Positions 8,043-15,967 of a stretch of 64,000 nt of DNA are shown piece after piece. The stretch lies in NCBI RefSeq assembly GCF_004571195.1, contig NZ_CP038271.1, positions 558,001-622,000 on the forward strand, written 5' to 3'. A program made the translations under genes and the position numbers. The stretch comes from Legionella geestiana. Its GTDB lineage: Bacteria; Pseudomonadota; Gammaproteobacteria; Legionellales; Legionellaceae. How positions within the stretch are numbered: position 1 is the first letter of the stretch; each line of letters opens with the position of its first letter. The notes below the pieces were generated by a model. That model saw only the letters and a list, made by a program, of their open reading frames with translations. It was not told where the DNA came from and searched no databases.

Positions 8043-8086
8043 GCTTGAGTGAGGCAAATAGCGGGCGCTATTTTACGAACTCAAGC
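8043..8086. repeat. nested hairpin element
   Basis: The outer arms gcttgagt / actcaagc and inner arms aaatagcg / cgctattt fold into one long stem with a symmetric 5x5 internal loop and a 2-nt apical loop. A second small hairpin, ctcgc-att-gcgag, follows near 8115. The element lies in the 195-bp gap between the small gene ending at 7987 and the minus-strand membrane protein gene. It could be a REP-like unit or a transcript-end structure for both genes. Confidence 0.45.
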
Positions 8087-8182
8087 GGGCATTACTACCA
8101 AACCCTCGCATTGCGAGCATTATCGTAAAATGCAAAACCTCTATACGTATCTCAAGTTTTTACAACAGCAATTTTGCATCTA

Positions 8183-8383
8183 TCATCCATGAAACAACAC
8201 CAGCGGCGGCAGCATGGTACTGATGATGCCAAAAAATTGCAGAATATAGATAATAATGACACCCAGTATTACGAGGTTTATAAGGCTCTTAACGATGGCC
8301 GGGATAGGCAGAAAGCGACCAATGAGCCCCATGAGTATGCCAAGACCAATGATAACCACAAGTAAATTCAATAAAGAAATCAT
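8183..8383 (-). CDS. small two-helix membrane protein, Thivi_2564 family
   Basis: The protein has 66 aa with two hydrophobic segments (residues about 3-24 and 33-54) separated by a short loop with Arg and Lys. The pattern LLNLLVVIIGLG, RFLP, then IIIYILQFFGII matches what I know of the Thivi_2564 family of tiny inner-membrane proteins. A ribosome site (AAGGACTT) precedes the ATG. No function is known for the family. It is transcribed alone, away from the nested hairpin gap. Confidence 0.7.
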   Translation of the reverse strand: MISLLNLLVVIIGLGILMGLIGRFLPIPAIVKSLINLVILGVIIIYILQFFGIISTMLPPLVLFHG

Positions 8384-8503
8384 GATTAAGTCCTTTTACA
8401 TGTTTTAACTTCATTATAGTCCAAATATTTGAGGACACTTCTTGCTTAATGGTCAGTCCGTAAAATACTCTAAATCAGAAATGTCGCGCAGATAGTGGCA
8501 TCA

Positions 8504-8653
8504 TTATGCGCACTCGCTGCTCCCGCCTGCCCGATGTTCGAAATCCAGTCTCGATAATATAAGTCGGTTTCCTGGACGAGAAACAAGCGTGGCAATTTCC
8601 CGGTTGCAGGCAACCGGGCTAAGGTATTTACTCAGTCCTGTCTCAGCAGGCAT
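8504..8653 (-). CDS. possible 49-aa open frame, doubtful
   Basis: An ATG frame of 49 codons fills much of the 317-bp gap between the membrane protein and the next gene. It includes a strong hairpin at 8599-8618 (8-bp stem). AAGG abuts the ATG directly, which is too close for a normal ribosome site. The GC content is higher than in its surroundings. It could be a decayed gene fragment or a structured RNA rather than a protein gene. Nothing else is seen in this gap. Confidence 0.2.
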   Translation of the reverse strand: MPAETGLSKYLSPVACNREIATLVSRPGNRLILSRLDFEHRAGGSSECA

Positions 8654-8700
8654 CCTTCAGTGACCAAAGTCAATATAAGACTCTGATACACGGCGCCACA

Positions 8701-9447
8701 TCAAAAGCAGCCAAACCATGACCTTTTAGGTTCTTGCGCTTCGTCCCTCTTATCTGGATTCATGCGATCCAGTTCACGCAAGGTTCCAGCTTTTATCGAG
8801 GTTGCAAAAAATCCTCTTTGCACAGCAAAGAATTGATGCAGTTGCGTGTTATTAGACAAGGCTTCGCGCACGTAATTATTTCTCTCATCCCGAGGACTAC
8901 AGCGAATATAATTAAGCAGTATTTCTTTATTATTGGGATTCCTGGCCAAACTTTCTATTTCACGAGTCTGCAAACTATCGTTGCTTAATCGGTCTAAGAG
9001 ATTTCTGGCGAAATCCGTATTATCTACTCTAGTCTTAATAACTGACAAGTAAGCATATTTACCACTGCTAAAAAAAGTATTTAGGGCGGTTTGTGGCGTT
9101 AATGCATTACGGAAAAGTATCTCTCTTTCCCTTACAGGCATCGCACTAATAGCTCCAAACAATATCTTATTGTTACAATTATGTGGCTCATTTTCGTACT
9201 TACCGCGCTCCCAGTAGGAGCCATATGAGCGCACCACAGTATCATCCATTCCATCTTTTAAAACTTTAAGCAAAAAGTCTTTTATTCTGATAGAAGCGTA
9301 CGCATAACTCCTTAATTTGGTACTTATTGTTAACGGAAGCGGGCTCTTAAAGCTCTCAAGATAGTTCACCACCACATCAAGCTCACTTTGGACTGAAGGC
9401 TGTTGTTTTACAGCTGCCTCTACGGATTCTATTTTATCTTTAGACAT
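8701..9447 (-). CDS. orphan protein with internal repeat, effector candidate
   Basis: The protein has 248 aa from the ATG at 9447; an open frame 22 codons longer exists but starts without support. No known family is recognised. Two segments of about 40 residues repeat: one with AMPVREREILFRNAL and LNTFFSSGKYAY, the other with CSPRDERNNYVREAL and LHQFFAVQRGFF. The tail is polar and charged (DKRDEAQEP) and ends in KRSWFGCF, with a cysteine next to last. No signal peptide or membrane segment. AT-rich and standing alone, it fits the profile of a type IV secretion substrate, but this is inference only. Confidence 0.55.
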   Translation of the reverse strand: MSKDKIESVEAAVKQQPSVQSELDVVVNYLESFKSPLPLTISTKLRSYAYASIRIKDFLLKVLKDGMDDTVVRSYGSYWERGKYENEPHNCNNKILFGAISAMPVREREILFRNALTPQTALNTFFSSGKYAYLSVIKTRVDNTDFARNLLDRLSNDSLQTREIESLARNPNNKEILLNYIRCSPRDERNNYVREALSNNTQLHQFFAVQRGFFATSIKAGTLRELDRMNPDKRDEAQEPKRSWFGCF

Positions 9448-9638
9448 AATGTTATCCCACCATATTGGTTTTAAAGAAACCATCTTGTGTGATGGCAGGC
9501 TTAAAAGTATCAAGTAATTATTAAGAAAAAATTAAGAAGGTTACATTTTTGTAAATATTTTATTTTCTGAATAATTTTCGTACTTTCATCTATAAGCCAG
9601 CTTTACCTGTAACCATGATAGACACAATGTAATCTAAA

Positions 9639-9676
9639 CGGGCGCGCAGGCGTTCGCGTGAACGTCTGCGTGCCCG
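9639..9676. repeat. strong 17-bp hairpin, dispersed repeat unit
   Basis: Arms 9639-9655 and 9660-9676 pair over 17 positions around a gcgt loop. The only two non-Watson-Crick positions are G-T, that is G-U in RNA. It is far GC-richer than its surroundings in the 375-bp gap 9448-9822. A degraded copy lies at 547-578. It resembles a REP-type palindrome; it is not followed by a T run on either side. Confidence 0.55.
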
Positions 9677-9822
9677 TCTGCGTTACCGAAAGCTTCGCTT
9701 CAATGCCGGATAGATACGCCTTCGTGCGCGTCTTTTACATTTTAAAAAATTGTCAGGCACATTGATGCCCCGCATGTGAGCACCATGATTTAATATTTAC
9801 TTAAGAATTATGCTGTAAGGTA

Positions 9823-11061
9823 ATGGGTCTTATTAAGCAGCGGGTTGTTTTAGATATGTTCAGAAGCGGTAGATTTGCTACAAGAAAGCATTGTTATTAC
9901 GTAGAATCGAAGGAAAGTTTGACTTATATTCAGGAAGCGACAGAAGCGTTTAAATCTTTTTCGCAAAACCCAAGGGATTATTCTGCTAAAATGCACATCA
10001 AAAAGGCATCAGAATTGTATTTAAAAGCCATTGATGCCAGTACCTTAAACACCGATAAAGCATACTGCTCTCGCAAATACGCCAGCACAATTATCCGTGA
10101 TGAATCATTACCGATTGAAGAGCGTTACTATCTGGCGTTGAATTATTTACAGGACTCCATCAGCAAGTATGAGCACTTTGTAGATAAAAACCCTCATTTA
10201 AAAACATCTAAAATATTCATCATGGAGCTGCAACGCGCTTATGTATTGCTTGGGCATGTTGCATTGAAACTAAAATCAGGAGCGGTACTCAGCAACGTAA
10301 CAGAAAAATTAAACCATCTTCTGGAACGTCTGCCTAATCAAGAATTTATGCTGGAAGTACTCACCTACCAGTGGCACCTAAACCTGTCGCAAAATAAAAT
10401 CAGTGCGGCCAAAGAAAACATTACAGATTCAATGAAACATTCAGAGTGCCACTCAATTTCAAATCCGACTGACTATCGGCATTTAGCAAAAATCAACTTG
10501 TTGGAAGTGTCATCCATTTCAGATTCTGAAGCCAAAAAAACCTATTTTGAAAAACACGTAATGGCGCATTTATGGAAATCCTTTGATGCACATAAAACGT
10601 ATGTGAAAGGCGTCAGCAGTCAGGCAAGGGACAAGGCCTTACTCAAGGACATCTTCATACTGCTTTATGCCAAAATAGTGCAACGAATCAATGGGATTAC
10701 CGATAATAATCCAGATGAAACCGTTTATTCGTATATGGTGCGACAGGTTTCAAGGCTTTATAAGTCAAGACCCTCGCAGGTTGCTTTTGTGTCAGGCGCA
10801 CTCAAAAGGGCTATCGCTCAGATGAAAAATACCGGAGCAATTACTCTGGCCTATAGATTATTTGATAATTCCGTGCCCTCTATCAGTCTGTCCGCTGAAC
10901 AATTTAACCAGCTTTTCCCTGATTTTGAAACGTTCACTAAAGAGCCGCAAGCTGTTGAAATTGCAGCTCCCGTGGCTTATCACCCTGGACTGTTTGACTC
11001 AGGAAACTTCAGACCAGAAAGGGAAGCATGCAGAGCTGCAAGCAGTTCACCAGTCATCTGA
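9823..11061 (+). CDS. orphan helical protein, TPR-like, effector candidate
   Basis: The protein has 412 aa and is almost wholly helical by composition. Segments such as YYLALNYLQDSISKYEHF and KIFIMELQRAYVLLGHVAL have the paired amphipathic helices and small-residue pattern of TPR or 14-3-3-like repeats, without exact TPR spacing. No enzyme motif, signal peptide or membrane segment was seen. The tail (residues 385-412) is proline-, acid- and serine-containing. The ATG at 9823 follows AAGG; a second start lies at M12. Base composition is AT-rich like the preceding island and unlike the GC-richer msr gene after it. Confidence 0.55.
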   Translation: MGLIKQRVVLDMFRSGRFATRKHCYYVESKESLTYIQEATEAFKSFSQNPRDYSAKMHIKKASELYLKAIDASTLNTDKAYCSRKYASTIIRDESLPIEERYYLALNYLQDSISKYEHFVDKNPHLKTSKIFIMELQRAYVLLGHVALKLKSGAVLSNVTEKLNHLLERLPNQEFMLEVLTYQWHLNLSQNKISAAKENITDSMKHSECHSISNPTDYRHLAKINLLEVSSISDSEAKKTYFEKHVMAHLWKSFDAHKTYVKGVSSQARDKALLKDIFILLYAKIVQRINGITDNNPDETVYSYMVRQVSRLYKSRPSQVAFVSGALKRAIAQMKNTGAITLAYRLFDNSVPSISLSAEQFNQLFPDFETFTKEPQAVEIAAPVAYHPGLFDSGNFRPEREACRAASSSPVI

Positions 11062-11080
11062 AATGTTTACGTAACTACAC

Positions 11081-11108
11081 ACGGGATGATGAGGACGTAT
11101 CATCCCGT
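11081..11108. terminator. hairpin between convergent genes
   Basis: A perfect 10-bp stem (acgggatgat / atcatcccgt) with an 8-nt loop lies in the 52-bp gap between the plus-strand orphan gene and the minus-strand msr gene. The position suggests a bidirectional transcript end. There is no long T run. Confidence 0.55.
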
Positions 11109-11113
11109 AAATC

Positions 11114-11992
11114 TCAGGCATTCCCATCAAATCGAGCAACCGGCTTATGGCAATAGGGGGCTTTTGCATGTTTTTCATAATATCGCTGGTGCCCCTCTTC
11201 AGCGGGCCAGAATACTGAAGCCTCCCGCACCCTGGTCGCCACATTAAACCCCCGCTCACGCAACTGCTCAATCAACGCTTTTGTAACCGCTTCCTGATGG
11301 GCATCATGGCAAAACACCGCACTCTGGTATTGCACGCCATAATCAGGGCCCTGGTGCATGTGCTGGGTAGGGTCGTGGATTTCAAAAAAACGTCGTAACA
11401 CACGTTCAATATCCGTGTGTGCGCTGTCAAACACCACGCGTACCGCTTCAAGATGCCCGGTATGGCCGCTGCAGACTGCATCGTAGGAAGGATACTCGAC
11501 ATGTCCGCCAGTGTATCCCGACTCAGCCAGTACAACGCCTTCCAGACGCCTTAACCAGTATTCAACGCCCCAGAAGCAACCTCCGGCCACAATCACTTCC
11601 TCACTGTCGAGGATGGCGTTATCCGGCACAAAGTCAAGGGCTACAGTATTCACACAAAAACGGCGATTTTTAGGCGTGAAATGCTCACCATCAAATACAT
11701 GGCCAAGATGCGCTTCACAGCGATCGCAGACAATCTCAAGCCTTATGCCATCCCGGTCGGGCACTTCGCGCACGTGAGTGCCCGCGGCTTCGTCAAAGGC
11801 AGGCCAGCCACAGCCTGAGTCAAATTGCGAGCGTGTACGAAAAAGCGCAAGACCACAGCGGCGACAGAGACAGCTGCCACGACCGGCAAGGCGCGGATAC
11901 TGGCCGCTATGGGGATATTCGGTAGCCTTTTCAGTGATGACACGACGCGCAATTGGGGTCAGGCTTGCAGTTTTATCGACATAATCAGCCAT
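11114..11992 (-). CDS. msrBA: bifunctional methionine sulfoxide reductase, MsrB-MsrA fusion
   Basis: The protein has 292 aa and repairs oxidised methionine in both stereo-forms. Residues 1-125 are MsrB: zinc Cys pairs in CLCRRC and CDRC, and catalytic Cys in RFCVN. Residues 130-285 are MsrA with the active site GGCFWG, followed by ESGYTGG and GHTGHLEAV. The B-before-A order is the reverse of some well-known fusions such as that of Neisseria, which also has a thioredoxin part lacking here. No signal peptide, so cytosolic. The ATG follows GGGAG and overlaps the end of the patatin gene by 8 bp, so the two are translationally coupled. Confidence 0.92.
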   Translation of the reverse strand: MADYVDKTASLTPIARRVITEKATEYPHSGQYPRLAGRGSCLCRRCGLALFRTRSQFDSGCGWPAFDEAAGTHVREVPDRDGIRLEIVCDRCEAHLGHVFDGEHFTPKNRRFCVNTVALDFVPDNAILDSEEVIVAGGCFWGVEYWLRRLEGVVLAESGYTGGHVEYPSYDAVCSGHTGHLEAVRVVFDSAHTDIERVLRRFFEIHDPTQHMHQGPDYGVQYQSAVFCHDAHQEAVTKALIEQLRERGFNVATRVREASVFWPAEEGHQRYYEKHAKAPYCHKPVARFDGNA

Positions 11993-13799
11993 TGGTATCT
12001 CCCGATATCCATTTCAACAGATCTCCCTTCGCCATCAGGGCCTGTCGATGACCTTCGTTAAAGATTTTTTCATAGCGTTTGAATTCTAGAAAACTAAATG
12101 CTCCCATATCGAGCGAAAAAACAAAATCAGCCATTGCCAGCATGCGTTGAGTGGTTTGTGAAGAACTGATACCCATCACACGGTTGATAGTATCCATAAA
12201 ATTCACTGGATACACCATGTGGTCTTTTTCAAGCATGCTGGAAAAGAGTAGACTCCAGCCAGAAATTGCTGCAGGAAAGTCATCACACTGCATCAGATTT
12301 TCTTCACGAATACAAGAGGCTATCACCCGGCTGCCATGTGAAAATTTCATCATGATATCTACGGGAAGGTTATTCAAAACGCCCCCGTCTACGAGCAATT
12401 TTCCGCCTTCAGCCACTGGAGGATATACTAAAGGCATCGAACTGCTTGCGCGAATGGCCTTCCAGAGAGAACCGCGCTCATGGACAAAAAGTGCGTTCTC
12501 AGTCAAATCCGTAGAAACACAAAAATAGTTTGTCCAAAGGTCTTCAATGCGAGTCTCCTTGCTAAATCCTTCGCTCAAAGAGTCGCTGATTCTGCGACCA
12601 CTTGAAATTGACAGCCACGGATAGGTCAGAAAAATTTTTGAGCCATAATAGATGAAATTTAGCGCACTCATCCACTCTTCAAAAGGTCTGGTGACATAAA
12701 TCCCGGCGATTATCGCCCCCATGCTGGTTCCACCAATATAATCCACAGGTATTTTAAGCTCATCAAGCATCCGTAACATCCCAAGATGGGCCATACCCCG
12801 AGCCCCTCCCCCGCTTAATACAACTGCAATGGTGGAATCCGTCAATATACGCAGCAGACGCGCGATGCCTGCCGATTCTTGCCAGCGTATATGATAGTGC
12901 GTGTTCACCTCGCGAGGCTGCAGCCAGCGCATGGTGCCCTGAGGTGATGGAGGCGATTGCCCTTCATGCAGCATTACAAGGAGCGAACGTTTACGGTGCG
13001 CATTCGGGAAGCTCTTAAAATACTGCTCTGATTCGGAAAGCTCAACGTGCTTAGTGGCAGCCGGCGCAAAAAATGCCAGTAAATCCCCCTGACGTATACA
13101 CCATTTTGTCCATGGTGTCAGGGCTTCATCAGCCACAAAAACCCAGCGTTCTCCATCATTGGCCCGCGCGTTTACCAAAGCGTTTGCCTGTACATCAATG
13201 TCTTCCCGCGTGGTGTCAATGCCGAGCTGCAACAGGCTTCCACTGGTTAAAAGGCGAATTTTACCGCGCCTCGTGAACGCCGCATCCAGAGATTGCAAAA
13301 AAACCTGCCATCCCGCGATGGGTTTTACGGGTATCAGTATTACGAGAGAACTTTTTCCAGGTGCTATTGGAATCCCATGCAAAGAGTCTGTCAGGCGACG
13401 CGTTACAAACGCGGTCAAGGCATTCACCAGTTCTGGCCAGCGCCCGCCCAAAGCCATAAAATCGGCGCGGGAAAGTTCGAGCAGGAGGCTGTCGCGTAAG
13501 GCGAATACATCTGCTGAGCGGGGATACCCTGAAATCAGCGCCATCTCACCGACAACAGCACCTTCACTCAAGTCTCCCCATACCTTGCACTGTCCGAGTG
13601 CGTCTTTCATTTCATAACAGAGTCGCCCGCGCACCACAATGAACATGGCTTCCCCAAGTTCACCCTGACGCATCACAAACTCTCCACCGTTTATGAGTTT
13701 TGGCTGCACAAGACCTGATAACTTTTTCAAACAGCCTGATGGCAGATTATCAAAGGGAGGAAAGCGTTGCAGGAAACTGTGTATGGCATATTTGTCCAT
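11985..13799 (-). CDS. cNMP-binding domain plus patatin-like phospholipase
   Basis: The protein has 604 aa from the ATG at 13799; a TTG 15 codons upstream keeps the frame open but its AGGA abuts the start. Residues 1-125 form a cyclic-nucleotide-binding domain (RQGELGEAMFIVVRG, VGEMALISGYPRSADV). Residues about 320-500 form a patatin lipase: oxyanion loop GGGARGMAHLG, nucleophile in GTSMG, and DGG with the catalytic Asp in DGGVLNNLP. This is the architecture of neuropathy-target-esterase-like lysophospholipases. The N-terminal domain probably senses a ligand and gates lipase activity. It is coupled to msrBA, perhaps linking membrane lipid turnover and oxidative repair. Confidence 0.88.
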   Translation of the reverse strand: MDKYAIHSFLQRFPPFDNLPSGCLKKLSGLVQPKLINGGEFVMRQGELGEAMFIVVRGRLCYEMKDALGQCKVWGDLSEGAVVGEMALISGYPRSADVFALRDSLLLELSRADFMALGGRWPELVNALTAFVTRRLTDSLHGIPIAPGKSSLVILIPVKPIAGWQVFLQSLDAAFTRRGKIRLLTSGSLLQLGIDTTREDIDVQANALVNARANDGERWVFVADEALTPWTKWCIRQGDLLAFFAPAATKHVELSESEQYFKSFPNAHRKRSLLVMLHEGQSPPSPQGTMRWLQPREVNTHYHIRWQESAGIARLLRILTDSTIAVVLSGGGARGMAHLGMLRMLDELKIPVDYIGGTSMGAIIAGIYVTRPFEEWMSALNFIYYGSKIFLTYPWLSISSGRRISDSLSEGFSKETRIEDLWTNYFCVSTDLTENALFVHERGSLWKAIRASSSMPLVYPPVAEGGKLLVDGGVLNNLPVDIMMKFSHGSRVIASCIREENLMQCDDFPAAISGWSLLFSSMLEKDHMVYPVNFMDTINRVMGISSSQTTQRMLAMADFVFSLDMGAFSFLEFKRYEKIFNEGHRQALMAKGDLLKWISGDTNG

Positions 13800-13925
13800 A
13801 AGGGCGCCCTGAGTCGACTCTTTTGTTGAAGTATAGACGTTCAATCCTAAAAATTATGCGGGAGTTAAGCCTTCGTTAAGTTTCAGGGTACATACTGAGA
13901 ATATCCATATTAAAGACAGACTGTC

Positions 13926-15902
13926 ATGCCAGAGACCAGCGATACTAACCCTGCCCGCAAAAGCAGTGATGCCCTGCATAATGAGAATTGCTATCATTAT
14001 TTGCGGTATCTTCTCGAAGCATTTCCAAAGTTTCTGTGTACAGCCGCAAATAACCCTGGCTCAAACAGTCCCAATCTCAATATGTTTGAATACCTTAACG
14101 CACTCATTGCTAATGGCCTCTTCTCAATTTTTTCACCGACCTATGCATACGGTAATCTGTACCATAGTCTTATTCCCTTCCTTCAAGACCATATTGAGGT
14201 TTTAAATGACCGGGAAAATCCAGAAGAAAATGAAGAGCTTCATGAGTTTATCTACCGTATTTTCGCCAATGACAATGGCAGTTTGATTCGCACCCATGAA
14301 GCCATCAGTGACGTCATTGCCGCTCCATCGAATCGCCCTCTTGAAAAACGGGTGACGGAGCACATGGCGGATGATGGCGCGCTTGTTAACGAGCGCCACC
14401 CCATTATTGCCGGCTCTGCACCTGAACTGTTGAGGGCAGCGGTTTCCAGTGATTACCGCCCGATGCGCGATAATATTCCCTCAATTTTGCCGTTTATGAC
14501 CCCTTTCGTGCAACTGCGATTCAGCACCATGGCAGAAAAAGTGGACGCTTTTCGTATCAATCCACTGTTTGCGCGCTGGCTCCAGGTTTTAGAGGCGAGA
14601 GGCTGGCGACATTTGTATATTAACCACTTGGCATGGGACCGTCCCGGCTTCGACCCTGAAGGAGAGCGAGAAGTCGCGATGTCAGGTACGCTGCATCAAA
14701 ATATGCATCCAAACTGCCCCATGATTACCCTTCCTGCTGATAAGGGATTGATGGGAAGCGGCGCCTATACCCACACACACAGAGATCGTAATAAAAACGA
14801 TGTTTTTGATGCTTTTCTAAAAATTGCTAAAAACTCACATAAAAATTCTCCTGATAATGAGGTGCGGGATTTTCATATTCCTGAAGATTTGAGTAATGCG
14901 TTTTTTACAGAGGCACGTGAGAAAAAAGAGTGCCTCAGGAAACTTCTCAAAAAAAGTTTCAAAGAATGTGGACTTATTGGTGAAGACATCACCCGTATCA
15001 GCCCTGCAGAAGAGCAGGCGGTGTGGGTGTATTTTATTAATTTTGCGCTCACTGACTTCATCATAGAAAAACTCATGCAACAGTCGCCAGGGACGCAACT
15101 TAGCATCAACATCAGCTGTAAGGATGCCATTGACCGCGGCGGGCTTGCTTCAGCCGTTTTTAACCTGATGTACTCCCTTAAACGCACACATACGCCACTC
15201 ACACGAGAGCAGTTTGAAATGCTTGTTGATGCGCCGGCCGCCATGGTGAAGGGACGTGGCATGAACCATCATCGTAATCGCCTGTGGAACATGATGGATG
15301 TGTGGGTTAACGCCAATTTTAAGCACCTGAGCGAAACTCCAAATCTACGATGGATAATCGCATGGCGCGATGACAACTGCCCCATTGCGCGCGTGGCGGA
15401 TGTCTTTGCGCGGCGCATTGACATGGCGCAACAACAAATAAACAGCCTCGCTGAATCGGTTGTTGGAAAAGATGCGCTTCAAAACGTCTTAGGGCATGTT
15501 TCCACGCTCCATGACAAGGGCATCAGTGACCGTCGGCTTTTACTTCGCGTAATTTCAGCAAGTTTCACGCTTGTACACGGCGCTGATGAAAAAACGCATG
15601 CCAATTATGAAAAACTCATCCAGCGGATTTCCATTGATTCACGCCTTGGAGCCGCCGCGCGACTGCTCTCTGGCGCCATGAAAGTCCTTTTAGGCGTAGT
15701 GAGTTTTTCAAAACAACGCATTGAAAAAGGAGTCAGCACTTTCCGCTCAGGCTTTTACCATGCAGAACGCAAAGCGTTGACAGAAGGGCTGCGAACACTT
15801 AAAGCGGAGAGTCAGCCGGTAGCGATTGAGCAGGCAGCGGCTCTCGGCACGGAACTTGCTGATAACGACAGTGATGATGAAGGGACTCGTTTGTTGAGGT
15901 GA
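13926..15902 (+). CDS. orphan protein with CX5R phosphatase-like loop, effector candidate
   Basis: The protein has 658 aa with no signal peptide. Its clearest motif is SCKDAIDRGG with C398 and R404: a Cys-x5-Arg P-loop as in Cys-based phosphatases, preceded by strand-like LSINI and followed by a helix. Legionella phosphoinositide phosphatases such as SidP and SidF and the Salmonella SopB use a CX5R loop in similarly large proteins. Conserved-looking His/Asn/Arg stretches follow (GRGMNHHRNRLWNMMDVW). The C-terminal 100 residues are helical and end in an acidic DNDSDDEG stretch. Divergent from the patatin gene across 126 bp. Phosphatase activity is inferred from one motif only. Confidence 0.55.
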   Translation: MPETSDTNPARKSSDALHNENCYHYLRYLLEAFPKFLCTAANNPGSNSPNLNMFEYLNALIANGLFSIFSPTYAYGNLYHSLIPFLQDHIEVLNDRENPEENEELHEFIYRIFANDNGSLIRTHEAISDVIAAPSNRPLEKRVTEHMADDGALVNERHPIIAGSAPELLRAAVSSDYRPMRDNIPSILPFMTPFVQLRFSTMAEKVDAFRINPLFARWLQVLEARGWRHLYINHLAWDRPGFDPEGEREVAMSGTLHQNMHPNCPMITLPADKGLMGSGAYTHTHRDRNKNDVFDAFLKIAKNSHKNSPDNEVRDFHIPEDLSNAFFTEAREKKECLRKLLKKSFKECGLIGEDITRISPAEEQAVWVYFINFALTDFIIEKLMQQSPGTQLSINISCKDAIDRGGLASAVFNLMYSLKRTHTPLTREQFEMLVDAPAAMVKGRGMNHHRNRLWNMMDVWVNANFKHLSETPNLRWIIAWRDDNCPIARVADVFARRIDMAQQQINSLAESVVGKDALQNVLGHVSTLHDKGISDRRLLLRVISASFTLVHGADEKTHANYEKLIQRISIDSRLGAAARLLSGAMKVLLGVVSFSKQRIEKGVSTFRSGFYHAERKALTEGLRTLKAESQPVAIEQAAALGTELADNDSDDEGTRLLR

Positions 15903-15967
15903 CTTAAACAGTAACGTTAAATCTTACCTCGAGGGATGCGCGGTAAATAAAAAAAGCAGGTGCAACC

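Noticed and set aside
8521-8560. tRNA-like gttcgaaatcc stretch
   Set aside because: No acceptor, D or anticodon stems can be drawn around it.
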